Below, in pieces: positions 1-8,717 of a stretch of DNA of 21,242 nucleotides; within the stretch, counting starts at the first letter, position 1; every line of letters begins with the position of its first letter. A model generated the notes under the pieces. That model made no database searches and had not been told where the DNA came from. It saw only the letters and a list, made by a program, of their open reading frames with translations. Made by a program: the position numbers and the translations under genes. Source of the stretch: Biscogniauxia marginata (lineage: Eukaryota; Ascomycota; Sordariomycetes; Xylariales; Xylariaceae); assembly GCA_022695795.1 (NCBI GenBank), contig MU404252.1:1-21242 (forward strand), written 5' to 3'.

Positions 1-104
1 ATTAAATAAATTAAATAAATTAAATAAATTAAATAAATTAAATAAATTAAATAAATTAAATAAATTAAATAAATTAAATAAATTAAATAAATTAAATAAA
101 TTAA
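1..104. repeat. 9-bp tandem array at the left edge
   Basis: A unit of attaaataa is repeated about 11.5 times without visible interruption, then breaks up into irregular AT-rich sequence. It is not a telomeric repeat. It touches the window edge, so its true length is unknown. Confidence 0.95.
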
Positions 105-460
105 TATTATTTAAAACGTTTTTAAAATCTTTTTTTATTTTATTAAAAATAATTTATAAGTTTTATATATAAAATTTTATCATTTTATTTAAATTATTTA
201 AAATTAAAACTTTATATAAAGTTTAAAAAACTTTTATAAATTTATATTAATAATTTAAAATATAAAAACTAATTTTTTATTTTTAATATAATTATATTAA
301 AACTTCATTTTAATATAATAATATAAAAATAAAGGTATTAATTACTTTTATACTTCGAAAGGTTTTATATATAAAGTATATAGATATATCTTATTAAGTA
401 GATACACATTTTAATGTAATGTACAAGTTACTTAGTATAGTTACATCTAATTACGGTATA
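105..460. other. AT-rich RIP-like flank without genes
   Basis: The stretch is almost pure A/T, with very few CA or TG dinucleotides and stops in every frame. It changes to balanced composition near 460. I see no gene or recognisable element; it is probably degraded repeat DNA like that to the right of the gene island. Confidence 0.75.
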
Positions 461-627
461 TGGAGATTCCAAATTCGTGGGCCAACTCTCCGTCAGCTGC
501 CTACCTAATGTAACATATTTTCACTACCTGATTTTGAGTTCGGATCATCGCTCTTTAGCCTCTTATTGCCGGATTACTCTCTATTATCACCTTTTATTCA
601 TTACTGCGTCATTTTCTGCCTGCTGCT

Positions 628-926
628 ATGAGCACCATTGCAATCCTTCCACGCCAGATTCGACTAGTCCGTCTTGACACTCAAAATCCTCGCTTCCTCA
701 CGTCGTCTTCTCTGTTGTTGAAAAACCGTGGTCCTGAAAGGTAAGTGGATGATAGGTTACCTCTGATCCCATTAGCATACCGTCCCACTCTCATATTTCC
801 CTCGAGCCCGACTAAAGACACCTTTGGCCTCCCGAACCGTTGATCTACTTTGCGGTATGTGGCCCGGGGCTAATATTAACCTGGATCATATCAACACTCC
901 CGTATAAGACTGAAAGCAATTCATGA
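628..926 (+). CDS. Candidate small membrane protein, two exons (weak)
   Basis: Joining 628-740 with 818-926 gives an open frame of 73 residues. The intron (741-817, 77 nt) has a strong donor GTAAGT and acceptor CTAAAG, but no clear CTNAC branch site. The ATG at 628 is the first in this frame after a stop at 556. The first 37 residues are basic and hydroxylated without acidic clusters, resembling a mitochondrial presequence. The second exon holds one hydrophobic span (PLIYFAVCGPGLILTWII) that could cross a membrane. I do not recognise the family. The gene ends 111 bp upstream of the reductase ATG on the same strand, so the segment could instead be reductase promoter or a spliced 5' leader. Support is the open frame plus the donor only. 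Confidence 0.3.
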
Positions 927-1037
927 TTAACAAGCCTTGTGTTTCGCTTGTCGTATGGCTTTCGCTACCGTATAACAGTCGACGAGCGAGACTCGACGTG
1001 TCGTACCTCTGCTGACTGGATGATTCTTAATAGAACT

Positions 1038-2039
1038 ATGGCTACTTACAATATCAAGTCCGCACTTAAGCTCAATAGCGGGTTCGAGATACCTATTTTG
1101 GGCTTTGGAGTGAGTTTCAGAGGCATCTAATCATGCGTTCTTGTGAGTAGCTATACATTAACTGACGTTCTAACTAGGTATATCAAACGTGAGTCTGGCT
1201 TAGACGGCCCATGACCTGAACTGAACTCATTTAATTTTCCTTCTAGTCCCTTGACCGAAACCGAGCGATGCTGCCTTGAAGCATTCAATGTTGGCTATCG
1301 CCACATCGATTCTGCAGCCGCGTACCGCAACGAATCTGGATGTGGCGATGCCATGCGAGCGAGCAAACTGCCTCGTTCCGAGATATTCTTTACGTCAAAG
1401 ATCCCAACAAAGAGTATCAACTACGAGGATGCCAAAGCCCAAGTCGACATCAGCCTGAAGACAGCGGGCCTTGATTATATCGATCTTATGCTTATCCATT
1501 CTCCCTATGGCGGCTCCGCCGCCCGCAAGGGTGCCTGGAAAGCCCTAGTAGAAGCGGTAGAAGAGGGAAAGGTACGCTCCATCGGTGTCAGCAACTATGG
1601 AGTTCATCATTTGGACGAGCTGGAGAAACACATCGCAGAGCTTGAAGCCGAACGAGGTGGCAAGGGCAAAGGCGGCGTCATCTCGGTTGGCCAGTGGGAG
1701 GTTCATCCATGGTGTGCTCGCAAGGACATTACAGATTGGTGTGCTCAGCGCAAGATAGCGGTCGAGGCTTATGCGCCTGTAATCCGCGGTGCGCGATGGG
1801 GAGAGCCAGTCCTTGTGAAGCTCGCAGAGAAGCATGGGAAAACTCAGGCCCAGATCCTGATCCGTTGGAGTTTGCAGAAGGGCTTCGTACCACTACCAAA
1901 AAGTGTTACTTCTTCCAGAATCGAGGAAAATGCCAATGTATTCGACTTCCAACTGACGAAGGAAGATATGGAAGAGCTTGAGACTAACGAATATGCCCCC
2001 GTCTGCTGGGATCCAGTCAAGACCGGCCTGGACAACTGA
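1038..2039 (+). CDS. Aldo-keto reductase, three exons with an 11-nt microexon
   Basis: Exons 1038-1109, 1178-1188 and 1247-2039 join into 291 residues, close to the usual AKR length. This is an NADPH-dependent reductase of the (alpha/beta)8-barrel superfamily, cytosolic, acting on carbonyl substrates; the substrate cannot be read from sequence. The family signature GYRHIDSA starts at residue 44. The catalytic tetrad is Asp49, Tyr54, Lys79 and His112. Residues S143-N144 and Q177 fit the nicotinamide-contacting positions, and LPKS...RIEEN at 244-256 fits the cofactor phosphate motif. The usual Asn of the N-Q-x-E-x-H-P motif is Gly here (GQWEVHPW). ATG 1038 is chosen because it gives the normal AKR N-terminus (KLNSGFEIPILGFG). 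Exon 2 supplies V-Y-Q and part of T, which restores the conserved GFGVYQTP stretch. It converges with the secreted-protein gene across about 280 bp. Family confidence is very high; the subfamily is unknown. Confidence 0.94.
1110..1246 (+). other. Two introns flanking an 11-nt microexon in the reductase gene
   Basis: Intron 1 is 1110-1177 (68 nt; donor GTGAGT, acceptor CTAG, branch-like CTGAC at 1162). The microexon is 1178-1188 (GTATATCAAAC). Intron 2 is 1189-1246 (58 nt; donor GTGAGT, acceptor TTCTAG). Phases are 0 and 2. Without the microexon the frame shifts and conserved AKR residues are lost. An unspliced reading stops at 1128. Confidence 0.88.
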
Positions 2040-2319
2040 TAGGTCTACTACCGTGTTTGTTGAGTTAGGAAAAAAATGTGTTACGCACCTCAGCTTGGCA
2101 GGGCTTATATTTCAACAGTGTTCCGGGACTCAACGCATGGATCCGTGTGAAACTGGTGCTAGGCCTCGACTAAAACCAGGGTTGAGTCTGATTGAATCGT
2201 ATAGTAATTTGCAGTTATATATATATGCACAAGATGTCATAGTAAGGCCGTAAAGCAGGAGCATAGCTCCATATTTCAACAGGTAGCCCATATAGAAGAA
2301 GTACATATGTGACTTACGA

Positions 2320-3197
2320 TTACAATTCGTCCATTTCACGGCTTCCTTGGGCTTTCCTGTCATGAAGCCTCTTTAAAACTTGAGCCTCGATCGTGAATAC
2401 CACGTCTCTCTTGCCTTTTGCGCGTCGTGCTATGGTGTGCTTCGTGATCCAGGCGATAACTCCACCGTCCATAAGTTCGTGGCTGTACCTCGTCGTATCA
2501 AGAAGTGTGCCTATCGTGTCAGCTAAAGATGCACGTCCGCCACAATGTTGACATGGCTTAATTACTTACTCTCACAACTGCTTCCCTCCGCAACCCAAAG
2601 GGGTAGAACTGGATAGATGGCGCCCGGTGCGAAAGTGATTACCTTCATATTATCCAAAGTATCTCGTCCGATTTCAGATAGATCACAGGAACTCTGAGGC
2701 TTGACAGTAGTCGTTTCCTTTTTCCAGACAGCCTCGGGGTGAATCTGCTGCGACCTTTTGAACACAGCAACAATAGGCAGAGAGGCATCCTGTGTTTCAC
2801 GGCGACCTAGCTCTTCAACCCACTCACGGACCCTAATCGGTAGATCTGTGTAGTTCATCTCCAGGATTTTGCGGTCAATGCCGATAGGTTCATAGCCGTC
2901 CCAGCTTCCCGAATATTGGCGGCCATCGAAAAGCTTCTTCATTGCCTCACAATAGGGCCACAACCCCTTGGGCGGCTGGTCTGGAAGATCGTCAAGGAGG
3001 AATTCATTGGCGGTAAAGTTCTTTTGTACTTTACATGCTGACGTAAACTGGCTAATCTCGCTACGGTTGAACGGATTTATCCAGGGAAAATCGCCGCGTT
3101 GTAGCATCTGCGGTAGACCCGGGGAATGGGCTTTGACGATGACAGCCAGCGTTGCCAGAAAACCCGCAGCTAGAGGTGGTACGAGACGCTTCATCAT
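2320..3197 (-). CDS. Predicted secreted four-cysteine protein, two exons
   Basis: Exon 1 runs 3197 to 2570. A canonical donor GTAAGT lies just before the in-frame stop. Exon 2 ends at stop 2320. The acceptor is at 2523 (47-nt intron, 276 aa) or 2511 (59-nt intron, 272 aa); both keep the frame. I slightly favour 2511, because CTGAC at 2522-2518 is a good branch site for it. The N-terminus is a signal peptide: basic MMKR, then a hydrophobic run to about residue 23. The mature part has four cysteines (55, 83, 171, 208), enough for two disulfides, and three N-glycosylation sequons (N44, N60, N115). Exon 2 adds a basic, Cys-free tail. There is no membrane anchor after the signal peptide. I do not recognise the family. 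A small secreted protein beside RIP-degraded repeats fits an effector candidate by context only. Confidence 0.75.
2511..2569 (-). other. Intron with two in-frame acceptors 12 nt apart
   Basis: On the minus strand the donor GTAAGT starts at 2569. Acceptor TTTAG ends at 2523 and acceptor GATAG ends at 2511. Choosing one or the other changes the protein by four residues without a frameshift. Confidence 0.65.
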
Positions 3198-3660
3198 GGC
3201 GATTACTTTGTGAACTGAAACTGTACAACTACAGAGTGGTAGGTGAAGACGACAGAAAAGGATAATCCGAACACCACGTATTCACCGTTGAACATGGATT
3301 CTGTCTTTCGGAGAACCACCTAGATGGGGCATCGCCAAGACTGGATCCACCTGGGTACTATAGCTTGTTCGGGACCAGGTTAAACGTTATTTAACTGAAA
3401 CAACGTGGCCGGCGTGCATATGATAGAGCTTCAATGGCCACTTGCATTCCTAGAAACATTCAACACTGGAATCTTAGTTCCGTACCTTACATCGTAGCCG
3501 CTACTTGCGCTTTTATGTACAAATATAGCCGTATCAAAAGATTCCACATGGTTAGTTGTTAGCACGGCTTGTAACGTACAGATAGCGGATGCTGTTGCAT
3601 TCGACTACGTTAAAGGAAGGAAGTGGTGGATAAGAAATATTTCCCTATGAAAAGCACGCA
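3198..3660. other. Upstream region of the secreted-protein gene, no gene seen
   Basis: Composition is ordinary, but all frames are broken into short pieces. It should contain the promoter of the minus-strand gene; a TATA-like ctatag near 3359-3364 is the only hint and is weak. The switch to AT-rich DNA comes at about 3661. Confidence 0.5.
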
Positions 3661-3747
3661 CCTTATATAAAGTAACAATGCAAATATAATTATATATACA
3701 TTTAAATAATATAAAACTATAAAGATTTAATTTTTTTTTAAAACTAT

Positions 3748-3950
3748 TAACGTATTATATAAGCAAATAAACGAAATAAACTTTAAAACGATATTTTATA
3801 ATTATTACATTTTTAATTATTAAAAATTATTTATATTATATTAAAATTAAAAATAATTATTATTATTTAAATCGTTTTATTTAGTTTTATACTTTAAAAA
3901 CTAAATGCTTTTTTTATATTAAATTTTTAATTTTTTAAAATGTAATTTAT
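3748..3950 (+). repeat. Terminal repeat A, copy 1
   Basis: About 205 bp starting taacgtattatataagcaaat. Copies lie at 4710, 5235 and, reversed, 7050-7252. Placement next to the transposase C-terminus in two copies indicates it is the 3' terminal region of the pogo-like element. Confidence 0.8.
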
Positions 3951-3989
3951 ATCGTTTTTATTTAATTATTACTTTTTTTTCGAGACCCC

Positions 3990-4690
3990 CTTTTTTTAAT
4001 CGTAATATATCTTTTATTTATAATTATTTATTTTATAATAAAGTTATTTTATATATTAATAATAAAACTTAATTATAATAATATTTTACGACTTATTATA
4101 ACAGTTTTAAATTTTTAAAAAATTTAATTTATATCAAAATCAAAAAGAAAATTCTATTTTTTATATAAAAAGTAATATAATAATAACTTTTTTTAAAATT
4201 AAAAAAATTTAATTTATATATTTAAAATAATTATTATAATAATAATAATATTTTATTAAATCCTTTTTTAAAAATATTAAAATATATAAAATTAGAAAGT
4301 TATAATTTATATAACAAATAATTAAATATATAAAATATAATAATATTAAGTTTTTTATAATATTTTTTAAACTTTATAAAATAATATTTTTATAATAATT
4401 TAAAATTAATAAATATTTAAAGCTTTATAATTAATTTTAAATATAAAAAATAATTTTTATATTAAAATAATTGTTATTTATTATTTTACTTTTACTTTTT
4501 AATAATAATAAATTATCACGATATTATAAAATTAATAATATTTATAATTTAAATAATTATAACTTATTTTTAATTCTTTTATTAAATTTATTAAAATCGT
4601 TTATATCGTTTTATATTTATTATTATTATATTAATTTTATATATTAATTTAAACTATTTTCGATATATATTGAAATCTTTATATAAAGCT
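3990..4690 (-). pseudogene. Pogo-type transposase remnant (middle and C-terminal part)
   Basis: The reverse complement matches the plus-strand remnant at about 6010-6700 for several hundred bases, including the region equivalent to the D-G-H motif (LILNYYK near 4400). Every frame is broken by TAA stops, so this is a dead copy. Because this copy and the plus-strand copy are strongly mutated in the same way, the alignment is clearer at DNA than at protein level. Confidence 0.65.
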
Positions 4691-4709
4691 TTTTATTAAT
4701 TAATTAATT

Positions 4710-4917
4710 TAACGTATTATATAAGCAAATAAATAAAACAAGGTCACGAACGAAATTTTATAATTATTATACTTTTAATTATTAAAAATCATTTACGCCG
4801 TATTAAAATTAATTAATAATTATTATTATTCGAATTACTTTATTTAACTTTATACTTTAAAAACTAAATACCTTTTTTATATTACGTATTTAATTTTTTA
4901 AAACATAATTTATATTA
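4710..4917 (+). repeat. Terminal repeat A, copy 2
   Basis: Matches copies at 3748 and 5235, including the central hairpin region. No transposase remnant was recognised directly after it, so it looks like a detached terminus. The following bases to 5234 resemble those after copy 3 (5450-5716). Confidence 0.75.
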
Positions 4918-5234
4918 TTTAATTAAAAATTAATATATTTATTATGATTATTAAAACGTGTAAAACTATAATTATATATTTTATTTTTATTTTTTTAAGT
5001 TTTTTATTATTAATTAATTTAATTTAATAATTAATAATATTATTTAAAACTTAAATTAATCGTATTATTATTTATAAATAACATTATTAAATATTAGTTT
5101 TTATTAATTATTAAAAATTTATAATGTTTTAAATATTATATTACGACAACAATTTAAAAATATATTTATATAATTAATTATTATATTAAATTTCCGAAAA
5201 TTTATATTTTATAAAAAAGTTATAATTATTTAAT
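4918..5234. repeat. Degenerate repeat B following terminal repeat A
   Basis: Parts of this segment (about 5100-5234) align with 5590-5716. Repeats A and B together form a direct duplication about 500 bp long. No coding signal is readable. Confidence 0.45.
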
Positions 5235-5440
5235 ATAACGTGTCTTATAAGCGAATAAGCTATATAAATAAGTAAGCTAGTTTTTATAACTTTTATAGTT
5301 TTAATTATTAAAAAATATTTATATAGCATTAAAATTAATTAATTATTATTATTATTCGAATCGTCTTTTTTAGTTTTACGCTTTAAAAACCGAATACTTT
5401 TTTTATATTAAGTATTCGGTTTTTTAACGCGTAATTTAAG
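5235..5440 (+). repeat. Terminal repeat A, copy 3
   Basis: Starts taacgtgtcttataagcgaa and is the best match to the reversed copy at 7050-7252. The two form inverted arms about 2 kb apart around a transposase remnant. Confidence 0.82.
5385..5424. repeat. Perfect 14-bp hairpin inside repeat A
   Basis: Arms aaaaaccgaatact (5385-5398) and agtattcggttttt (5411-5424) are exact reverse complements with a 12-nt loop. Weaker versions of the same hairpin sit at the same place in the other three copies, so it belonged to the original element. Confidence 0.85.
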
Positions 5441-5809
5441 TTAATTAATTTATAAATAATATGCTTATTATTATTATTAAAACGCGTAAAATTATATTTA
5501 TATGTTTTTTTTAAAAAAAAATATTAATAAAAATTTGAATAACTTATACGGTTAAATATAAGTAGTATTATTTAAAAATAAATTACCGCAAATTAATAAT
5601 ACTTTATAATATTTCTTATATAATATTATAAAAGCGAAATAATAATATATTTATATAATTAATTATAAAATTAAATATTTAAAAATTTACGTCTTATAAA
5701 GAAATAATAATCGTTTAACGTATTATTAATTTAAATAATTAATTATTTCTTTTTCGTTTAAGTTATGTTATCGCGATAATAAACCTTTTATTATGTAAAT
5801 ATAACATAA
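5441..5809. repeat. Repeat B copy 2 and flanking repeat X
   Basis: Bases 5590-5716 resemble 5100-5234. Bases 5717-5780 (tattattaatttaaataa, then a cttttt-cgttt stretch) match 7253-7320 directly. No gene is readable. The X copies suggest that the same local sequence was duplicated or invaded twice. Confidence 0.45.
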
Positions 5810-6720
5810 AATATATTAAAAAAAACTAAATCTTTAATTTTATATAGCGATAAAAATTATTATAAACGCGTTTAAATAAATAAATAAATTACTAAAAAGC
5901 TTTATACGAAAACTTAAATATATACCGAAAATAATTTAAATTAATATGTAAACCGGTTATAAAATATAAAAATTTAAAAAAATATATATATAATTTTAAC
6001 GAAATAAGGGTTATACTTGAAATAATTATTTAAACTAATATAATAATAATAAATATAAAACGATATAAACGACCTTAATAAGTTTAATAAAAAATCGAGA
6101 ATAAATTATAATTATTTAAATTATTAATATTAATAATTTTATTATATTAATTAAAAAAAGTATTTAGTTTTATAATATCGCGATAACTTATTATTACTAA
6201 AAAGTAAAATCAAAATGTTAAATAATAATTAAATAATAAATAAATTTAATATAAAATTTATAAAACATTTTAATTTTTATATTAAAAATTAAACGCAAGA
6301 CTTTAAATACTTATTAATTCTAAATAATTATAAAAGTTATTATTTTATAAAATTCGAAAAATATTATAAAAAACTTAATATTATTATATTTTATATATTT
6401 AGTTATTTATTATATAAGTTATAACTTTTTAACTTTATATATTTTAATATTTAAAAAGCATATAATAATTACTTTAAATATATAAATTAATTTTTTTAAT
6501 TTTTAAAAAGTTATTATTATATTACTTTTTATATAAAAAACGTATATACTTTTTTTCGACCTCGATATAAATTAAGTATTTTAAAAAGTTAAAATATTTA
6601 TAATAACTCGCGAAGTGTTATTATAATTTAATTTTATTATAAATAAAGTTAAAAAGCATTAAAAAAGTTTTTTTATAAATATTTATAATTAATTTATTAT
6701 TAATATATAAAGTAATTTTA
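5810..6720 (+). pseudogene. Pogo/Fot1 transposase remnant (DDE_1 type)
   Basis: Two landmarks identify the family. NFNEIRVILE at 5992-6021 corresponds to the family's N-F-D-E-x-G-F-x-x-G around the first catalytic Asp. LLILNNYKSYY at 6311-6343 corresponds to L-L-I-L-D-G-H-x-S-H around the second. In both places Asp has become Asn, and Gly or His have become Asn or Tyr, as RIP would do. About 90 bases later a degraded stretch (LFNFIYFNI) fits the Q-P-L-D-V third-Asp region, again with Asn. The two main motifs are in different frames, so an indel lies between them. Stops are nearly all TAA. It cannot encode an active enzyme. The N-terminal DNA-binding domains are not recognisable. Confidence 0.72.
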
Positions 6721-6905
6721 TTATAAAATAAAATAACTCGTTTTTAAAAAATAATTAATTAAAAATAAGAAAAATATTTAATATAAAAAAATAACTTTAT
6801 AAAGTAAAAAAGATAATATCACGGTTAATAATAAAAAAAGTAATAATTAAATAAAAAAAAATAATATATATAATTAAACTAGTTATAATACGCGTATTTA
6901 TATAG

Positions 6906-6979
6906 CAAATAAAAATATATTTAATAATATAACAAATAAAAATATATTTAATAATATAACAAATAAAAATATATTTAAT
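6906..6979. repeat. 27-bp tandem repeat, 2.7 copies
   Basis: The unit begins caaataaaaatatatttaat and restarts at 6906, 6933 and 6960 with no mismatch seen. It lies between the transposase remnant and the 3' terminal repeat. Confidence 0.93.
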
Positions 6980-7049
6980 TTAATTTATTATTAATTCTTT
7001 ATTTTAATTTTAAAGGACTTTAACTTAAAAATGTAATAAACTAATTAAT

Positions 7050-7252
7050 TTAAATTACGCGTTAAAAAACCAAATATTTAATATAAAAAAGTATTTAGTT
7101 TTTAAAGTATAAAATTAAAAAAAACGATTCGAATAATAATAATTATTAATTAATTTTAATGCCGTGTAAATGTTTTTTAATAATTAAAACTACGAAAATT
7201 ACAAAAACTAGTTTACTTTCTTATATAGCTTACTTGCTTATAAAACACGTTA
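7050..7252 (-). repeat. Terminal repeat A, copy 4 (reversed)
   Basis: The reverse complement starts taacgtgttttataagcaag and matches copy 3 closely. Its outer end resembles the start of the element at 7783 (taacggtgctttataa), which is what a terminal inverted repeat would show. Confidence 0.82.
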
Positions 7253-7330
7253 TTATTAATTTAAATAAATAATAATTTTTTTCTCGTTTTTATTACGTTA
7301 TTAAAATAATAATTATTTATTATATGATTA
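7253..7330 (+). repeat. Repeat X, second copy
   Basis: Direct match to 5717-5790, beginning ttattaatttaaata and continuing through a cttttt-cgttt-like stretch. It has no coding signal. Confidence 0.55.
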
Positions 7331-7336
7331 TTATTA

Positions 7337-7431
7337 TACCGGTGCCTTATAACTATTATATTAATAATTTTAAAAGGTCAGCAATTTTATTTATAAAAGT
7401 AAAATCTAAAGCTTTAATCTTGTTATATATA
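7337..7431 (+). repeat. Repeat Z, copy 1 (pogo-like 5' terminus)
   Basis: About 95 bp matching 7783-7878. The shared core is aaaaggtcagc-atttta and ctttaatcttgttatata. It keeps a few CA/TG dinucleotides. As copy 2 sits just before a transposase start, this is probably an orphan 5' end of the same family. Confidence 0.75.
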
Positions 7432-7782
7432 GCTTTTAACTATATAATAATAATTATTCTCTTTTTTATATAATTCGTCCTTAAATTATAAAGGGCTAAA
7501 AAACGTATTAAAATAGTTTAATATAATAAGTAAATTATTAAATCTTTTAAAATATTTATTTAACCTTATAAACTTAGCGTATTATACTTTGTAAGTATAT
7601 ATTAAGATTTAAGAAATTGTTATTTCACGGTAACGTTTATTAGTTTATTGCTCGTTAAATAATACGACTTCGAAATTATCTCGGTTTTAAGACGTTATAC
7701 CTCTTTTTCGTAATTATTTGCTTTAAAGTTAATTTAAACGAGCGACCTTTATATATTTACTTATTAAATAAAATAATTGTTA
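7432..7782. other. AT-rich stretch with no recognised content
   Basis: I searched both strands for transposase or retroelement motifs and found none. It keeps scattered CG dinucleotides and lacks open frames, so it is probably more degraded repeat DNA. Confidence 0.4.
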
Positions 7783-8232
7783 TAACGGTGCTTTATAACC
7801 GCTATGTTAACAACCTTAAAAGGTCAGCGATTTTACTTATAAAAGTGAAATCCAAGGCTTTAATCTTGTTATATATAATTAAGAGCTATATAGTGATAAT
7901 CACGACGTGAAACGTATTAAATAAAACTAAACCTTTAATTTTATATAGTAATAAAAAACCTTTTAAATATATTTAAATAAATAAATCGATTATTAAAAAG
8001 CTTTTTATAAAAACTTAAATATATATTAAAAATAATATAAATTAATATGTAATGAATTTATAAAATATAATATTTTAAAAAAATATTTAATTTTAATAAA
8101 ATAAAGTTTATAATTAAAATAATTATTAAAATTAATATAATAATAATAAATATAAAACGATATAAATATTTATAATAAACTTAATAAAATAATTAAAAAT
8201 AAATTATAATTATTTAAATTATAAGTATTATA
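7783..8232 (+). mobile_element. Pogo/Fot1-like transposon, 5' part cut by an LTR element
   Basis: Begins with repeat Z copy 2 (7783-7878, start taacggtgctttataacc). It continues into a transposase N-terminal region (about 7910-8225) that matches 5810-6125 directly. The motif NFNK at 8089-8100 is the equivalent of NFNE in the other copy. Homology ends at 8232, where the reversed LTR begins, so the retroelement interrupts it. The missing 3' half was not found elsewhere in the window. Confidence 0.7.
7910..8232 (+). pseudogene. Pogo transposase N-terminal fragment
   Basis: DNA similarity to 5810-6125 runs for more than 300 bases, through the first-Asp region, where Asp is now Asn and Glu is now Lys. 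Frames are closed by TAA stops throughout. Truncated at the 8233 LTR boundary. Confidence 0.65.
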
Positions 8233-8610
8233 TGACGAACCTCCCTTTTATGTGTTCTTAGTTAGCTAACTTTACAAATAAGTACGTATTAGGTTTTCTT
8301 AATTTAAAGGTAATAGTAGTTTAAGATTAGTTTAAAAGATTTATAATGTTTTATTCGTTAAAGAGATTTTAAAGTACTTTTATTATAATATTAAGAAGTA
8401 ATTATAATTTTAGATTTATTTAGATTTATTCCTTATTTTTTATATTTCTTACTTTAATATATTAAATACTTATTAAATTTAATTAAATTTAAAATTATTT
8501 TAAATTTAGTTATTAATATTTTCTTTAAATCTTAAATTTATTAAGATCTTAGTTACGTAATATTATATTATATTTTTCCTTTAAAAAGCTTGTTTTAAGG
8601 TATTTTTAAC
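8233..8610 (-). repeat. LTR in reverse orientation
   Basis: Starts tgacgaacctccc. It is the reverse complement of the LTR ends at 9687 and 16680 over about 185 bp, sharing the attaggttttcttaattta block. The inner boundary near 8610 is uncertain, because the three LTR copies diverge there. Confidence 0.75.
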
Positions 8611-8717
8611 CTGTCTCGTCCCTTGGTCCCTTTAAACTAATTAGTTTGTAATACTATTTCTCCCTTTTTTCGATCTTTATTTTTAAAGATTTTTTAGTAA
8701 GTTCTTTTTTCCTTAAT

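Larger units (their letters stand above)
3748..4700 (-). mobile_element. Pogo/Fot1-like transposon, reversed and truncated
   Basis: Reading on the minus strand, this block contains the middle and C-terminal half of the transposase (about 4690 to 3990), followed by the 3' terminal sequence (3950 to 3748). The order mirrors 5990-7252 on the plus strand. The 5' half is missing: homology stops near 4700, just before another copy of the 3' terminus. Sequence is heavily RIP-mutated. Confidence 0.7.
5810..7252 (+). mobile_element. Pogo/Fot1-like transposon, plus-strand copy
   Basis: Contains the most complete transposase remnant followed by the 3' terminal repeat A in reverse orientation. The 5' terminus seen at 7783 is not found directly upstream, so the 5' end is deleted or rearranged. 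Pogo/Fot1 elements belong to the Tc1/mariner superfamily and move by cut and paste. Confidence 0.68.

Noticed and set aside
1..104. Telomere or subtelomere repeat
   Set aside because: The unit attaaataa has no G-rich strand and is unlike TTAGGG-type telomeres.
477..677. 66-codon frame on the plus strand
   Set aside because: It begins with GTG rather than ATG, has no recognisable motif and overlaps a better two-exon candidate in another frame.
1545..1835. Minus-strand frame inside the reductase gene
   Set aside because: Shadow of the reductase coding strand, whose catalytic motifs are complete; no motif of its own.
1978..2253. Plus-strand frame running over the reductase stop
   Set aside because: Out of frame with the reductase, no motif; falls in the convergent 3' region.
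2130..2363. 77-residue minus-strand frame downstream of the secreted-protein gene
   Set aside because: It overlaps exon 2 of that gene in another frame. The spliced frame has a canonical donor and a natural stop at 2320.
4710..5440. Repeats A and B as LTRs of another retrotransposon
   Set aside because: Mirror placement next to the transposase C-terminus on both strands fits a DNA transposon terminus better; no TG...CA ends were seen.
6906..6979. CRISPR-like array
   Set aside because: The 27-bp units are directly adjacent with no spacers, and the context is a eukaryotic transposon.
7432..7782. Further transposase N-terminal domain
   Set aside because: No helix-turn-helix or DDE landmark could be matched in any frame.
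3661..8232. Mitochondrial DNA or an AT-rich centromere
   Set aside because: Transposase and repeat remnants with CpA loss explain the AT-richness; no mitochondrial genes, rRNA or tRNA were seen.
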